Numbered from the stretch's first letter, positions 52,659 to 61,845 are shown. The stretch is DNA of 64,000 nt from Rhodospirillaceae bacterium (GCA_006969625.1 CP030885.1:2367430-2431429), one strand, 5' to 3'. Translations and numbers: made by a program. The notes: generated by a model not told the origin, from the sequence alone.

Positions 52659-53797
52659 AGCACGAGCTGAACCTCGCCAACGCCCGTCTGGTGCTGGCCG
52701 ATCGCGTGATCGAAGGCTCGCTCTCCCTGCGCGACGGGAAGATCGCGGCGATCGACGAAGGCAAGGTCGCCCGCGCCCCGGCCAGCGACCTGGAGGGCGA
52801 CTGGCTGCTGCCCGGCCTGGTCGAGCTGCACACCGACAACCTGGAAGGCCACGTCAAGCCACGGCCCAAGGTGGTCTGGCCGATGATGCCGGCGCTGCTG
52901 GCGCACGACGCCGAGCTGACGGCGGCCGGCATTACCACGGTGTTCGACTCCCTGCGGCTGGGCGACGACGCCGACGACGACCGCTGCTATGCGACCTTGA
53001 AGGAGAGCGTCGCGGCGATCCATGCCGCGGAGGACGCGCGACTGCTGCGCTGCGACCACCGCATCCACATCCGCCTGGAGATCTGCAAGGAAGGCGTGGT
53101 CGAGGATTTCCGCGACTTCATGCACGAACCGCTGCTGGCGATGTGCTCGCTGATGGACCATACGCCCGGTCAGCGCCAGTTCGCCGACATCGAGGCCTAT
53201 CGCACCTACTACATGGGTAAGAACGGCTTGGGTGAGGCGGAGATGGAGGCCTATGTCGAGCAGCGCCTCGCCGAACACGACCTCTGGGCCGAGCCCAACC
53301 GCCAGGCGCTGGCCAAGATGATTCGCGACACCGGCACGGCACTGGCCAGTCACGACGACGCCACGCCCGAGCACGTCGCCGAGGCCGCGGCGCTCGGGCT
53401 GACCATCAGCGAGTTCCCGACGACCGTCGCTGCGGCCGAGGCTTGCCGCGCACACGGCCTCTGGACCATCGCCGGCGCGCCGAACCTGGTGCGCGGCAAG
53501 TCCCACTCCGGCAACGTCGCCGCTGCCGAGTTGGCGCGCCGCGATCTGCTCGACGCTCTGGCCAGCGATTACGTGCCGGCCAGCCTGCTGCTCGGCGTCT
53601 TCCGCCTGCACGACGAGTTGGGGTGGGACCTGGCGCGCGCCGCCACCGTCGCCAGCCTGAACCCGGCGCGCATGAGCGGCCTGGACGACCGTGGCGAGAT
53701 CGCCGTCGGCAAGCGCGCGGACCTGATCTGGGTGACGCGCAGCCACGGCCTGCCCGTAGTGCGCGGCGTCTGGCGCGCCGGCCGGCGGGTGATGTAG
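52655..53797 (+). CDS. phnM: alpha-D-ribose 1-methylphosphonate 5-triphosphate diphosphatase PhnM
   Basis: A 380-residue amidohydrolase-fold enzyme that removes pyrophosphate from the ribosyl-phosphonate intermediate. It has VELHTDNLEGHVKPRPKVVWP with metal ligands, HDDATPEHV and an amidohydrolase barrel. It ends the core C-P lyase run; phnN, which often follows, is absent. The next gene is a DUF1045 protein, a known companion of phn clusters. Confidence 0.95.
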   Translation: MKHELNLANARLVLADRVIEGSLSLRDGKIAAIDEGKVARAPASDLEGDWLLPGLVELHTDNLEGHVKPRPKVVWPMMPALLAHDAELTAAGITTVFDSLRLGDDADDDRCYATLKESVAAIHAAEDARLLRCDHRIHIRLEICKEGVVEDFRDFMHEPLLAMCSLMDHTPGQRQFADIEAYRTYYMGKNGLGEAEMEAYVEQRLAEHDLWAEPNRQALAKMIRDTGTALASHDDATPEHVAEAAALGLTISEFPTTVAAAEACRAHGLWTIAGAPNLVRGKSHSGNVAAAELARRDLLDALASDYVPASLLLGVFRLHDELGWDLARAATVASLNPARMSGLDDRGEIAVGKRADLIWVTRSHGLPVVRGVWRAGRRVM

Positions 53798-53806
53798 CGC
53801 CGCGCA

Positions 53807-54454
53807 ATGGCCGAGCGCTGCGCCGTCTACTTCGCGCCGCCGCCGGGCAGCGCCCTGGCGGACTTCGCCGCGGCCTGGTTCGGGCGAACGGACAACCGGG
53901 AGATCACCGCCTCACCGCGCTACTACGGCTTCCACGCCACCCTCAAGCCACCCTTCCGCTTCGTGGACGGCCACGGCCGGGCGGACCTGGAAGCGGCGCT
54001 GGCGGACTTCGCCGCCACGCAGCCTATCGTCGAAGTCGGTCACCTTGAGGTCGGCGACCTCTCCGGCTTCCTGGCACTGGTGCCGGTGCAGGCTCCACAG
54101 GCGCTGGGCGACCTCGCGATGGCCTGCGTCGAGCGCTTCGACCGCTTCCGCGCCGTACCGAGCCCAGCCGAGCTGGCGCGCCGCCGGGCCAAGCCCCTGA
54201 CGCCACGCCAGGACGAGCTGCTGGAGCGCTGGGGTTATCCTTACGTCGCCGAGCAGTTTCGCTTCCACATGACCCTGACCCAGAAGCTGCCGGAGACCGA
54301 ACGCGCCCGCTGGAAAGCCGAGCTGAAGGCACTCGCCGCGCCGGTCCTGGTCCAGCCGCTGGTCATCGACTCTCTGGCGTTGTTCCGGCAGCCTGATTCG
54401 GAATCGCCCTTCGCCGAAACCGCCCGGGTCCGCCTGAGCGGCCCGGCGGGCTAG
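53807..54454 (+). CDS. DUF1045 phosphonate-cluster protein (2H phosphoesterase-like)
   Basis: A 215-residue protein of the DUF1045 family. Two His-containing motifs, FHATLKPP near 43-50 and FHMTLTQK near 151-158, resemble the H-x-T/S-x pair of 2H phosphoesterases. In phn clusters a DUF1045 protein has been proposed to stand in for a phosphodiesterase step, possibly on cyclic ribose phosphate. It follows phnM after nine bases, so it belongs to the same operon. Confidence 0.9.
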   Translation: MAERCAVYFAPPPGSALADFAAAWFGRTDNREITASPRYYGFHATLKPPFRFVDGHGRADLEAALADFAATQPIVEVGHLEVGDLSGFLALVPVQAPQALGDLAMACVERFDRFRAVPSPAELARRRAKPLTPRQDELLERWGYPYVAEQFRFHMTLTQKLPETERARWKAELKALAAPVLVQPLVIDSLALFRQPDSESPFAETARVRLSGPAG

Positions 54455-54483
54455 GAGCGTTCAGGCATTGCAGGTGGGGCCAC

Positions 54484-55002
54484 GTGTATAGAGTCCGCAC
54501 CCCGGGATACAGCAAGCACGACCCGCGGATGCGTTGGGCCTTGCCGGACCGCGTGTTCTTCGCCTGCGGCGCCTGCCACATCCTGGCGTACGCCTTCCTG
54601 GAACGCTACGGCACACCGGAGACCAAAGCCGTCTGGCTCAAGCCGGCTTTCGGCCATACGGGCAATCACGCCTTCGTTGCGACCGACGCTTGGGTCTTCG
54701 ACTACCATGGCCTGTCCGACCGAACCGCCTTCCTCAAACACACCTTTCGTCGGGCCCGCCGCCTCTGGCCGTGTTGGGACGCGAGCCTGATCGAGCTGCC
54801 GCCCGAGGTTCTGGTCTCGGAAACCGAGTCCCGGGAGTACGAGGGACTGTGGCTCCGCGAACCGGCGCAGTTCCTGCACGATGCGCTGCCCCGCGCCCGC
54901 GCCTTCCTCGACCGCTGCCGCAGCCTGCGGGCTGGGCGCACCACAGCGCCCCTCGAACGGCTGGACCCGCGCCGGAACCCTGATGGCGCTGGCGGCCGTT
55001 GA
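54484..55002 (+). CDS. unknown protein with a possible Cys-His-Asp site
   Basis: A 172-residue protein, GTG start with AGGTGG upstream, 29 bases after the DUF1045 gene. Residues around C31 (FFACGACHILAYAF) and TGNHAFVATDAWVFDYHG (H62, D73, H75) look like the nucleophile and acid/base parts of a papain- or transglutaminase-like fold. No named family comes to mind for certain, and no signal or membrane segment is visible. It precedes the Fpg-like gene by six bases. Confidence 0.6.
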   Translation: MYRVRTPGYSKHDPRMRWALPDRVFFACGACHILAYAFLERYGTPETKAVWLKPAFGHTGNHAFVATDAWVFDYHGLSDRTAFLKHTFRRARRLWPCWDASLIELPPEVLVSETESREYEGLWLREPAQFLHDALPRARAFLDRCRSLRAGRTTAPLERLDPRRNPDGAGGR

Positions 55003-55008
55003 ACCGGT

Positions 55009-55821
55009 ATGCCGGAGCTGCCCGATGTCGAAGTTTACCGCCGCCGCCTGGAGCGGGATGGCCTGCACCGTCGGATCAAGGCGGTCGAGGTCGGCGATAC
55101 CCGTCTGCTGGCCAATGTCAGCGCCACCGCCCTGCGGGACGTCCTGATCGGGCACGCTTTCGAGGAGACGCGGCGGCACGGCAAGCATCTGCTGGTCCGG
55201 CTCGACGACGGGCGTTGGCTGACCCTTCACTTCGGCATAACCGGCGACCTGCAGCCCTTCGCGCCGAGCCGCGAGCAGGCGCCGGCCTACACCCAGCTTC
55301 GACTGGACTTCGCGCGTGGCGCGTTCGCCTACGTCAGTCGCCGCAAGCTCGGGCGCATCGGCCTCGTCGAGGATGCCGAGGCCTTCCTGCGCGCCGAGGC
55401 GCTGGGGCCCGATGCCCTGGAGGTCAACGAAGAGACTTTCCTCGAGCGGCTCTCGGGCCGACGCGGCGCCGTCAAGGCGGCGCTGATGGACCAGAGCGTG
55501 CTTGCCGGCATCGGCAACGTCTACGCCGACGAGATCCTGTTCCAGGCGCACCTGCACCCGAAGACGAAGCTGGCCGCGCTGGACCGCCCCGGGCGGCGGG
55601 CGCTGTACCACGCCATGCGCAAGGTGCTGACGACGGCCGTCAAGGCGGAAGCCGGCGCCGAACGACTTCTCGACCGCCTGCCGAACGACTTCCTGCTGCC
55701 GCGCAGGGAGGCGGGGCAGGACTGCCCACGCTGCGGCGACGCCCTGAAGGCCTTGCAGGTAGGCGGCCGACGCAGCACCTTCTGCCCGCGCTGCCAGCCG
55801 CCCCCCGACGCCGACGCTTGA
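55009..55821 (+). CDS. formamidopyrimidine-DNA glycosylase family protein (Fpg/Nei)
   Basis: A 270-residue base-excision glycosylase. The catalytic N-terminus PELPDVE supplies the proline nucleophile and Glu. K59 in the RRHGKHLLV segment is the conserved Lys, GNVYADEILF is in the helix-two-turn-helix, and four Cys near the C-terminus (CPRCG and CPRCQ) form a zinc finger. PELPDVE instead of PELPEVE, and YADEILF, fit an Fpg/Nei subgroup rather than classical MutM; the main MutM may lie elsewhere. Confidence 0.92.
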   Translation: MPELPDVEVYRRRLERDGLHRRIKAVEVGDTRLLANVSATALRDVLIGHAFEETRRHGKHLLVRLDDGRWLTLHFGITGDLQPFAPSREQAPAYTQLRLDFARGAFAYVSRRKLGRIGLVEDAEAFLRAEALGPDALEVNEETFLERLSGRRGAVKAALMDQSVLAGIGNVYADEILFQAHLHPKTKLAALDRPGRRALYHAMRKVLTTAVKAEAGAERLLDRLPNDFLLPRREAGQDCPRCGDALKALQVGGRRSTFCPRCQPPPDADA

Positions 55822-55892
55822 CCTGCCGCAGCGCGATCCGACATTCGGCGGCGTAGCTTTTACATTCCCGCCCCCACCAGCGCGAGGACCGC

Positions 55893-57026
55893 GTGTTCGG
55901 CCGCACCTTCAATCTCTTCGACCTCTTCGGCTTCCGCGTCCAGATCGACGTGACCTGGCTGTTCCTGGCCTTGCTGGTCACCTGGTCGCTGGCGGTCGGC
56001 TTTTTCCCGGCGCTCTATCCCGGCCTCGGACAGTCGACCTACCTGTCGATGGCGATCGTCGGCATGATCGGGCTGGCGGCCTCCCTGGTGCTGCACGAAG
56101 CGGCGCATGCCCTGGTGGCGCGGGCCTACGGCCTGCCGATCAAGTACATCACCCTGTTCATCTTCGGCGGCGTCGCCCAGCTCGAGCGCGAGCCGGAGAC
56201 GCCCAAGAGCGAGTTCCTGATGGCAATCGCGGGGCCGCTGATGAGCCTGGCCCTGGCCGGCGCCTTCTGGTTCGGCTGGGTTGCCGGCGAGGGGGCCGGC
56301 TTTCCGGTGGGGCTGAACGGCGTGCTGCACTACCTCTTCGTCATCAACCTGCTGCTCGGCGGCTTCAACATGATCCCCGCCTTCCCGCTCGACGGCGGGC
56401 GGGCCCTGCGCGCGGCGCTGTGGGGCTGGCGCGGCGACCTGCTGTGGGCGACCCGGGTCGCCGCGACCACCGGCAACGTCTTCGGCCTGGCGCTGATCGG
56501 CTTCGGGATCGTGCGGGCGCTCTACGGCGACATCGTCGGCGGCGTCTGGATGTTCCTGATCGGGATGTTCGTGCGTGCGGCGGCGCGCGGCAGCTACATG
56601 GAGGTGATCACCCACCGCCTGCTCGACGAGGTGCCGGTGACGCGCTTCCTGCACGAGCCCGCCGTGCCGGTCCCGGCGGACACCAGCCTGGACGACTTCG
56701 TGCATGCCTACGTCTACGACACCCATGCCGACTTCTACCCGGTGGTCGAGGGCGAGCGGCTGGTCGGCGGCCTCAACGCCAAGGCGCTCAGCCGGGTGCC
56801 GAAGCGCCGCTGGCGGGAGTTGAGCGTCGGCGACGTGATGACGCCGCTGGCCAAGCAGCCGGTGCTGCCGCCGAGCGCCGACGTCGGCGCCGCGCTGACC
56901 GCCATGCGCAAGTCCGGCGCCGAGCATGTGATGGTGGCCGAGGGCGAGCGTCTGCACGGCGTTGTCGCAATGAGCGAACTGCAGCGCTATCTGTCTTTCA
57001 AGCTCGAGGTCGAGCAATCGGGTTGA
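55893..57026 (+). CDS. site-2 protease family membrane metalloprotease with CBS domains
   Basis: A 377-residue protein with about six membrane helices. The zinc site is HEAAH in VLHEAAHALVARAYG near 68-80, with the third ligand in NMIPAFPLDGGR. The C-terminal third has two CBS-like segments with DVMTPL. Such rhomboid-unrelated S2P proteins cut membrane substrates; the target is unknown. GTG start with GAGG before it. Confidence 0.9.
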   Translation: MFGRTFNLFDLFGFRVQIDVTWLFLALLVTWSLAVGFFPALYPGLGQSTYLSMAIVGMIGLAASLVLHEAAHALVARAYGLPIKYITLFIFGGVAQLEREPETPKSEFLMAIAGPLMSLALAGAFWFGWVAGEGAGFPVGLNGVLHYLFVINLLLGGFNMIPAFPLDGGRALRAALWGWRGDLLWATRVAATTGNVFGLALIGFGIVRALYGDIVGGVWMFLIGMFVRAAARGSYMEVITHRLLDEVPVTRFLHEPAVPVPADTSLDDFVHAYVYDTHADFYPVVEGERLVGGLNAKALSRVPKRRWRELSVGDVMTPLAKQPVLPPSADVGAALTAMRKSGAEHVMVAEGERLHGVVAMSELQRYLSFKLEVEQSG

Positions 57027-57043
57027 GACCGGGAGACGCCTGC

Positions 57044-57802
57044 ATGACCACCCCGCTGATCGGCGTGACCGCCGACTTCAAGGAGATCGACGGCAAGCCC
57101 TTCCACGCCGTGGGCGACAAGTACGTCCGCGCCGTCTCCGACTGCACCGACGGCACGCCCTACATCTTGCCGGCGCTGGGCCATCACCTTGACATCGCCG
57201 AGGTGGTGCGGCGGATGGACGGGCTGGTGCTGACCGGCAGCCCGGCCAACGTGCATCCCACCCACTACGGGCACGAGCCGCACGAGCGCTACGAGCCCTA
57301 CGACGAGGCGCGCGACGCCACCACGCTGCCGCTGATCCGCGAGGCGCTGGCCCAGCGCCTGCCGATCTTCGCCATCTGCCGCGGCTTCCAGGAGCTGAAC
57401 GTGGTGCTCGGCGGCACGCTGTACCCGAGGATCCACGAGGTCGAGGGCAAGCTGGACCACCGCCGGCCGCAGCACCCGGACGACGACGTGCAGTACGGCC
57501 CGCGCCACAGCGTCAAGCTGGCGTCGGGCGGCCAGCTCCAGGCGATCCTGGGCACCACCGAGATCCAGGTGAACTCGCTGCACAACCAGGGCATCGACCG
57601 GCTGGCGCCGGGCCTGGCGGTGGAGGCGACCGCGCCCGACGGCATCATCGAGGCGGTGCGCATCGAGCAGGCGGAGACCTTCGCCATCGCCGTGCAATGG
57701 CACCCCGAGTACAAGGCGACGGAGAATGCCGAGTCCGTGAAGCTCTACGCCGCCTTCAACGACGCCGTACGCGCCCGCCTGCACCGCAAGGCGGCGGCCT
57801 GA
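57044..57802 (+). CDS. gamma-glutamyl-gamma-aminobutyrate hydrolase family amidohydrolase (PuuD-like)
   Basis: A 252-residue class I glutamine-amidotransferase-like hydrolase. The nucleophile is C112 in AICRGFQELN, with a His/Glu pair in QWHPEY. LTGSPANVHPTHYG is typical of PuuD, which releases GABA from gamma-glutamyl-GABA after polyamine breakdown. A glutamine-synthetase-like ligase 1.5 kb away could make gamma-glutamyl substrates. The ATG has GGGAG upstream, 17 bases after the S2P gene. Confidence 0.88.
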   Translation: MTTPLIGVTADFKEIDGKPFHAVGDKYVRAVSDCTDGTPYILPALGHHLDIAEVVRRMDGLVLTGSPANVHPTHYGHEPHERYEPYDEARDATTLPLIREALAQRLPIFAICRGFQELNVVLGGTLYPRIHEVEGKLDHRRPQHPDDDVQYGPRHSVKLASGGQLQAILGTTEIQVNSLHNQGIDRLAPGLAVEATAPDGIIEAVRIEQAETFAIAVQWHPEYKATENAESVKLYAAFNDAVRARLHRKAAA

Positions 57803-57823
57803 CCGGCCGCGCCGCCGGCGCAG

Positions 57824-58456
57824 CTACTCGGCCGCGGCCTCTCCGGCGTCGGCCGGTACCGTCCAGGGCGTCGGGAAGGTGACGTAGTTGATCAGCACGG
57901 TCATCCGCCGGCCCTCGATCTGCCGCTTTTCGAAGCCGTGCCAGGAATCGACGCCGGGCTTGGGGAAGAAGCAGTAGGCCTGGTTGTCGACGAAGGGCAT
58001 CGAGGTCACCCAGCGCTGCTCGGCGTCGTAGAAGTCGGTGCCGAGGTTCGGCTGCTTGCCCTGCGGGTCCACGTAGACCTGGATGGTCACCATCTTCTCG
58101 ACAATGTCGCAGTGCGGCTCCAGCCAGAAGCCGTCCAGGTCGCAGCAGATCTCGAAGCGCAGGTATTGGCCGGCGACGTCGACGCCGTAGCGCTCGCGCA
58201 GCAGCGCCACCGCCTCCGGGCTGCGCAGCTCCGCGATCGTCGCGCGCGCCCAGGGGTGCTCGTTCAGGTTCTCCGGCGTGATGAAGAGTCGCGCCTGGTT
58301 GTTGCCGGCGCGCGTGCCGTCGAAGATCCCGGTGTGGTCGACCTCGGTCTCGGCAATGGCCGCGCAGGCGCCCGGCTCCAGACAGTCCTTCAGGATGTAG
58401 TACTCGAACGGCTCGCTGTGGGCCTCGGCCGTCTTCAAGGCAGTCAGGATCGACAC
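57824..58456 (-). CDS. 2OG-Fe(II) oxygenase family protein
   Basis: A 210-residue double-stranded beta-helix enzyme. The iron ligands fit WLEPHCDIVEK (H, D) and SWHGFEKRQIEGRRM (H) with the 2-oxoglutarate Arg in that stretch. The substrate is unknown; such proteins oxidise small molecules or proteins. GTG start at 58456 with only a G-rich stretch before it. It lies between the PuuD-like gene and a PAS gene, pointing opposite to both. Confidence 0.8.
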   Translation of the reverse strand: MSILTALKTAEAHSEPFEYYILKDCLEPGACAAIAETEVDHTGIFDGTRAGNNQARLFITPENLNEHPWARATIAELRSPEAVALLRERYGVDVAGQYLRFEICCDLDGFWLEPHCDIVEKMVTIQVYVDPQGKQPNLGTDFYDAEQRWVTSMPFVDNQAYCFFPKPGVDSWHGFEKRQIEGRRMTVLINYVTFPTPWTVPADAGEAAAE

Positions 58457-58724
58457 CGCGTTCGCGCCCCTTGTTCCCTATGGCCCGTGCTATGGCGCAA
58501 AGACAGCCATGTGACAAGGGGCGTGCCTTGCGGTGGGTCAATCCGCTGGCACGCATCTACCCGCGCGACGGCGTATACCCGTCGCGTTGCAGGCCGACCG
58601 GCAGGTCGCCATGGCGTGAAAAGGCGTGCGACGACTCATTGTCCTTTAAGGAAATGGACCTACTTCGGCGAAGCCCGGCCATATTGGATAAAATTCGGGC
58701 TCTCGAGCAACGATCGGCGAAGCC

Positions 58725-59300
58725 ATGAGCCTACTGACGGAGCAAGTCCCGGCGACGGAGGTCGACTGGTCGTACGCCACCTGCCCGCTGGATGCGGACC
58801 CCGCCAGCTTCGGCCCCTTTGCCGCGCTGGTGGCGACGTGGCAATCGCGCACCTCGAGACAGCGCCCGGTGCCAAGGCGGGCCGACTTCGATTTCGAGGA
58901 CTTCGCCGCCTGGTTCGGCCGCGTCTTCATCGCCAAGGTCGAGCGCGAGCCCTTCGCCCTGCGCTTCGCGCTCTGGGGCACCCAGCTCGCCGAATGGTGG
59001 GGCGTCGACTACACCGGCAAACGGCTCGGCGAAGCCTCGCTCGCCCCTCACCTCTGGGAATCCACCGAACTCGCCTACTTCGCGGCCATGGACCGCGCGC
59101 CCTTCCTGGGCATCGCCTCGGGCTACCTCAGCCTGCACGGGCGCTCCTTCATCAAGGTGGCCGCGGTCGACCTGCCCTGCACCGAGGGAGCCGGCCTCAG
59201 CCATGTGATCTCCGCCCACCTGCGCATCGACCCGGATCTGACCCTGAGGGACCTGCTGCCCGGCTGCCCGCTGACGCCCTTCGTTCCGGCTTCCGGCTAG
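58725..59300 (+). CDS. PAS-domain family protein (DUF1457-like)
   Basis: A 191-residue single-domain protein of the PAS_5 kind common in Rhodospirillales. It has RADFDFEDFAAWFGRVFIAKVER, LWGTQLAEWWGVDYTGKRLGE and PFLGIASGYLSLHGR. No kinase or output domain is joined, so it is a stand-alone sensor or ligand-binding module. Its stop overlaps that of the glutamine-synthetase-like gene tail to tail. A TAAAAT box at 58689-58694 is a possible -10 element. Confidence 0.82.
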   Translation: MSLLTEQVPATEVDWSYATCPLDADPASFGPFAALVATWQSRTSRQRPVPRRADFDFEDFAAWFGRVFIAKVEREPFALRFALWGTQLAEWWGVDYTGKRLGEASLAPHLWESTELAYFAAMDRAPFLGIASGYLSLHGRSFIKVAAVDLPCTEGAGLSHVISAHLRIDPDLTLRDLLPGCPLTPFVPASG

Positions 59301-60622
59301 TACACCTCCATGTACTCGTTGCGCTCCCAGTCGGTGACGTGCGCGTGGAAGCGGGCGAGCTCGTGGCGCTTGACGGTGGTGAAGACCTTGACGAAGGGCG
59401 CGCCCAGCAGCTCGCACATCGCCGTGTCCGCCGCTAGCGCGTCGAGCGCGACGTCCAGGCGCTTGGGCAGCTTCTCCAGGCTTTCGTCCTCCTCGCTCGG
59501 GCCGGCGACCTCGGGCGCCAGCGGATAGCCGTTCTTCATCCCGAGCAGCCCCGCGGCCAGGGTGGCGGCCGCGCTGAGGTAGGGGTTCGACAGTCCGCTG
59601 GCCGCGCGCATCTCGATGTGCGCCGCGTCGTCCTTGCTGGCCTTGACCCGGACCATCGCCGTGCGGTCCTCGATGCCCCAGGAGATGTTGGAGGGTGCGA
59701 AGGTGTGCGGCGCCAAGCGGTGGTAGCAGTTCGGCGTCGGCCCGATCAGCGGCATCATCGCCTTGGCGTGCTTGAGGATGCCGGCGGTGAAGGCTTTGGC
59801 GCTCTGCGACAGGCCGTCGGGGTCGGTGTGGTCGAGGAAGGCGTTGTCGCCGCTGTCCTTGTCCAGCAGCCCGATGTGGACGTGGCAGCCGCAGCCCGCC
59901 CGCTCGGCCCAGGGCTTCGACATGAAGGTGGCGTGGTAGCCCAGCTTCTGGCTCAGTTCCTTTACCGTCGCCTTGAAGGTGAAGGCCTTGTCGGCGCCCT
60001 CCAGGCCGACGCCCGGGCCGAAGTTCACCTCGAACTGGCTGGCGGCGTACTCGCAGTTGTGGGTGATGACGTCGATGCCCTGGACGATCAGCGCGTCGAG
60101 CAGCGGCTCGATCCCCTCGACCCAGTGGTTGCGGGTGGAGTTGAAGATGTGCAGCCCCTCGAAGAAGGGCTCCATGGTCTCGCCGTCGAGCAGGTAGAAC
60201 TCGAACTCGTGGCCCATCTTGACCGAGACGCCGCGGGCGGCCGCCTCGTCCAGCAGCCGCTTCAGCACGAAGCGCGGCGCCGCCTCGACCGGGCTGCCGT
60301 CGAGGAAGGTCAGGTCGCAGATCACCTTCCACATGCCCTCGATCCAGGGCACCGGGCGTAGGGTCGAGAAGTCCGGCCACAGCTTGGTGTCGGCGTAGTT
60401 GATCTCCTCGTTCAGGCCGCTACCCGGCACCACGCTGGCCGCCGTGTCCAGCGCCAGGGTGCCGCCGTAGAGGTTCAGCCCGCGCTCGGCGTAGCCCTGC
60501 ACCTTGTCGATCGGCACGGTTTTCGAGCGGCTGGTGCCGTGGGTGTCCGGCAGCTCGAAGCGCACGTACTTGGCGCCCTGGTCCTTCAGCGTGCTGACGA
60601 TCTCGGATACGTTTTCGGCCAT
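59297..60622 (-). CDS. glutamine synthetase family ligase (type III, GlnT/PuuA-like)
   Basis: A 441-residue GS-fold enzyme. It keeps the metal- and glutamate-site motifs GHEFEFYLLDGE near 137-148, GCGCHVHIGLL, and NCYHRLAPHTFAPSNISWGIEDRTA. Lacking the adenylylation loop of GlnA, it is of the class that links glutamate to amines or methylamine rather than to ammonia. PuuD- and SDR-type genes nearby fit amine use. The ATG at 60622 starts MAENVSEIVSTL; the frame is open much further upstream but unmatched. Confidence 0.88.
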   Translation of the reverse strand: MAENVSEIVSTLKDQGAKYVRFELPDTHGTSRSKTVPIDKVQGYAERGLNLYGGTLALDTAASVVPGSGLNEEINYADTKLWPDFSTLRPVPWIEGMWKVICDLTFLDGSPVEAAPRFVLKRLLDEAAARGVSVKMGHEFEFYLLDGETMEPFFEGLHIFNSTRNHWVEGIEPLLDALIVQGIDVITHNCEYAASQFEVNFGPGVGLEGADKAFTFKATVKELSQKLGYHATFMSKPWAERAGCGCHVHIGLLDKDSGDNAFLDHTDPDGLSQSAKAFTAGILKHAKAMMPLIGPTPNCYHRLAPHTFAPSNISWGIEDRTAMVRVKASKDDAAHIEMRAASGLSNPYLSAAATLAAGLLGMKNGYPLAPEVAGPSEEDESLEKLPKRLDVALDALAADTAMCELLGAPFVKVFTTVKRHELARFHAHVTDWERNEYMEVY

Positions 60623-60859
60623 GGTCCAGCCGCGCCTCCCCTTCGCTCTCTGCCCTGATCCGCGCCGGCCCGGCGCCCTCTGCGGGCCGTTCCTCCCCGG
60701 CCTCGCGCGGCAGTTTGCCTGCCGTCGGCGCGGCAGGCTAGCGCGGCCTTTCTGGCAAGCACAACACCGCCGTTGCGAAGTCCCACATTTCGGGCGCAAG
60801 CTGCGTCGGTGGACGACCGCGCACAGCGCGCCGATCTCGAGACGAATCCGGGAGGAAGC

Positions 60860-61651
60860 ATGCGCTTGGCAGGACGCAAGGCCCTGGTCACCGGCGCCGG
60901 CGGCGGCATCGGCCGCGCCGCCGCACTCGCCTTCGCCCGCGAGGGGGCTCAGGTCGCCTGCTGCGATCTGCAGCAAGACGCCGCCGCGGCGACCGCGCAG
61001 GCGGTGCGCGCCGCCGGCGGGACCGCCGTGCCGGTGCTCGCCGACCTGACCGAGGAGGATTCGGCGCGCGAGGCGGTCGAGGCGGCCGAGCGCCAGCTCG
61101 GCGGTCTGGATGCGATTTTCAACAACGCCGGCCTGGTGCACGCCGAGGACAAGGGCGTCGCCGATACGCCGCTGGAAGCCTGGCAGACCACGCTGGCGGT
61201 CAACCTGACCAGCGTCTTCCTGGTCTGCAAGGCGGCGGTGCCGGCGCTGCTGCGCGCCGGCGGCGGCGCGGTGGTCAACAACGCCTCGATCGTCGCGCTG
61301 GTCGGCTCGGCCTTCCCGCAGATCGCCTATACCGCGGCCAAAGGCGGCGTCGTGTCGATGACCCGAGAGCTGGCGGTCTGCCACGCGCGCCAGGGCCTGC
61401 GCTTCAACGCCATCTGCCCGGGGCCGACCGGTACGCCGCTGGTCCGCACCTTCCTGTCGGACGAGGCCGCCTGGGCCAAGCGGCGGCCCTACATGCCGCA
61501 GGGGCGCATCGCCGAGCCGGAGGAGATCGCCGCCGTCGCCCTCTTCCTGCTCAGCCGCGAGGCGAGCTACGTCAACGGGGCCGTGCTGCCGGCCGACGGC
61601 GGCATCACCGCCGCTTATGTCGTCGACGACTGCCAACCCTGGCAGGGCTGA
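60860..61651 (+). CDS. short-chain dehydrogenase/reductase
   Basis: The 263-residue product has the NAD(P) site TGAGGGIGRA near 11-20, the NNAG strand in IFNNAGLVH, and the catalytic Ser with YTAAKGG (Tyr, Lys). The substrate is not clear; similar SDRs act on many alcohols and amino alcohols. ATG with GGGAGGAAGC before it. It is divergent from the glutamine-synthetase-like gene, 237 bases apart. Confidence 0.9.
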   Translation: MRLAGRKALVTGAGGGIGRAAALAFAREGAQVACCDLQQDAAAATAQAVRAAGGTAVPVLADLTEEDSAREAVEAAERQLGGLDAIFNNAGLVHAEDKGVADTPLEAWQTTLAVNLTSVFLVCKAAVPALLRAGGGAVVNNASIVALVGSAFPQIAYTAAKGGVVSMTRELAVCHARQGLRFNAICPGPTGTPLVRTFLSDEAAWAKRRPYMPQGRIAEPEEIAAVALFLLSREASYVNGAVLPADGGITAAYVVDDCQPWQG

Positions 61652-61768
61652 GCCGTCCGCCGCCGCGCCCGCGCTTGCACCCCCTGCCCCGCCCTCTTAC
61701 CTTCGCGCTCACGCGTGCAGCGTCCGTCGCGTCGGTCTTCGGCGAGCGGAAGACGCACGGCACCAGGG

Positions 61769-61845
61769 GCCCCTGTAGCTCAGTCCGGTAGAGCAACTGA
61801 TTTGTAATCAGTAGGCCGCGGGTTCGAATCCTGCCGGGGGCACCA
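61769..61845 (+). tRNA. tRNA-Thr(UGU)
   Basis: A full cloverleaf fits: acceptor GCCCCTG pairs with CGGGGGC (61835-61841), D-arm with GTAGCTCAG, anticodon arm ACTGA-TTTGTAA-TCAGT with anticodon TGT at 61803-61805, T-arm GCGGG-TTCGAAT-CCTGC, and an encoded CCA end. It reads ACA and other threonine codons by wobble. It lies 117 bases after the SDR gene and tail to tail with the FkbM gene. Confidence 0.96.

Noticed and set aside
58471..58728. An 85-codon frame before the PAS gene
   Set aside because: Composition looks random, with no family match. The stretch more likely holds the promoter of the PAS gene.
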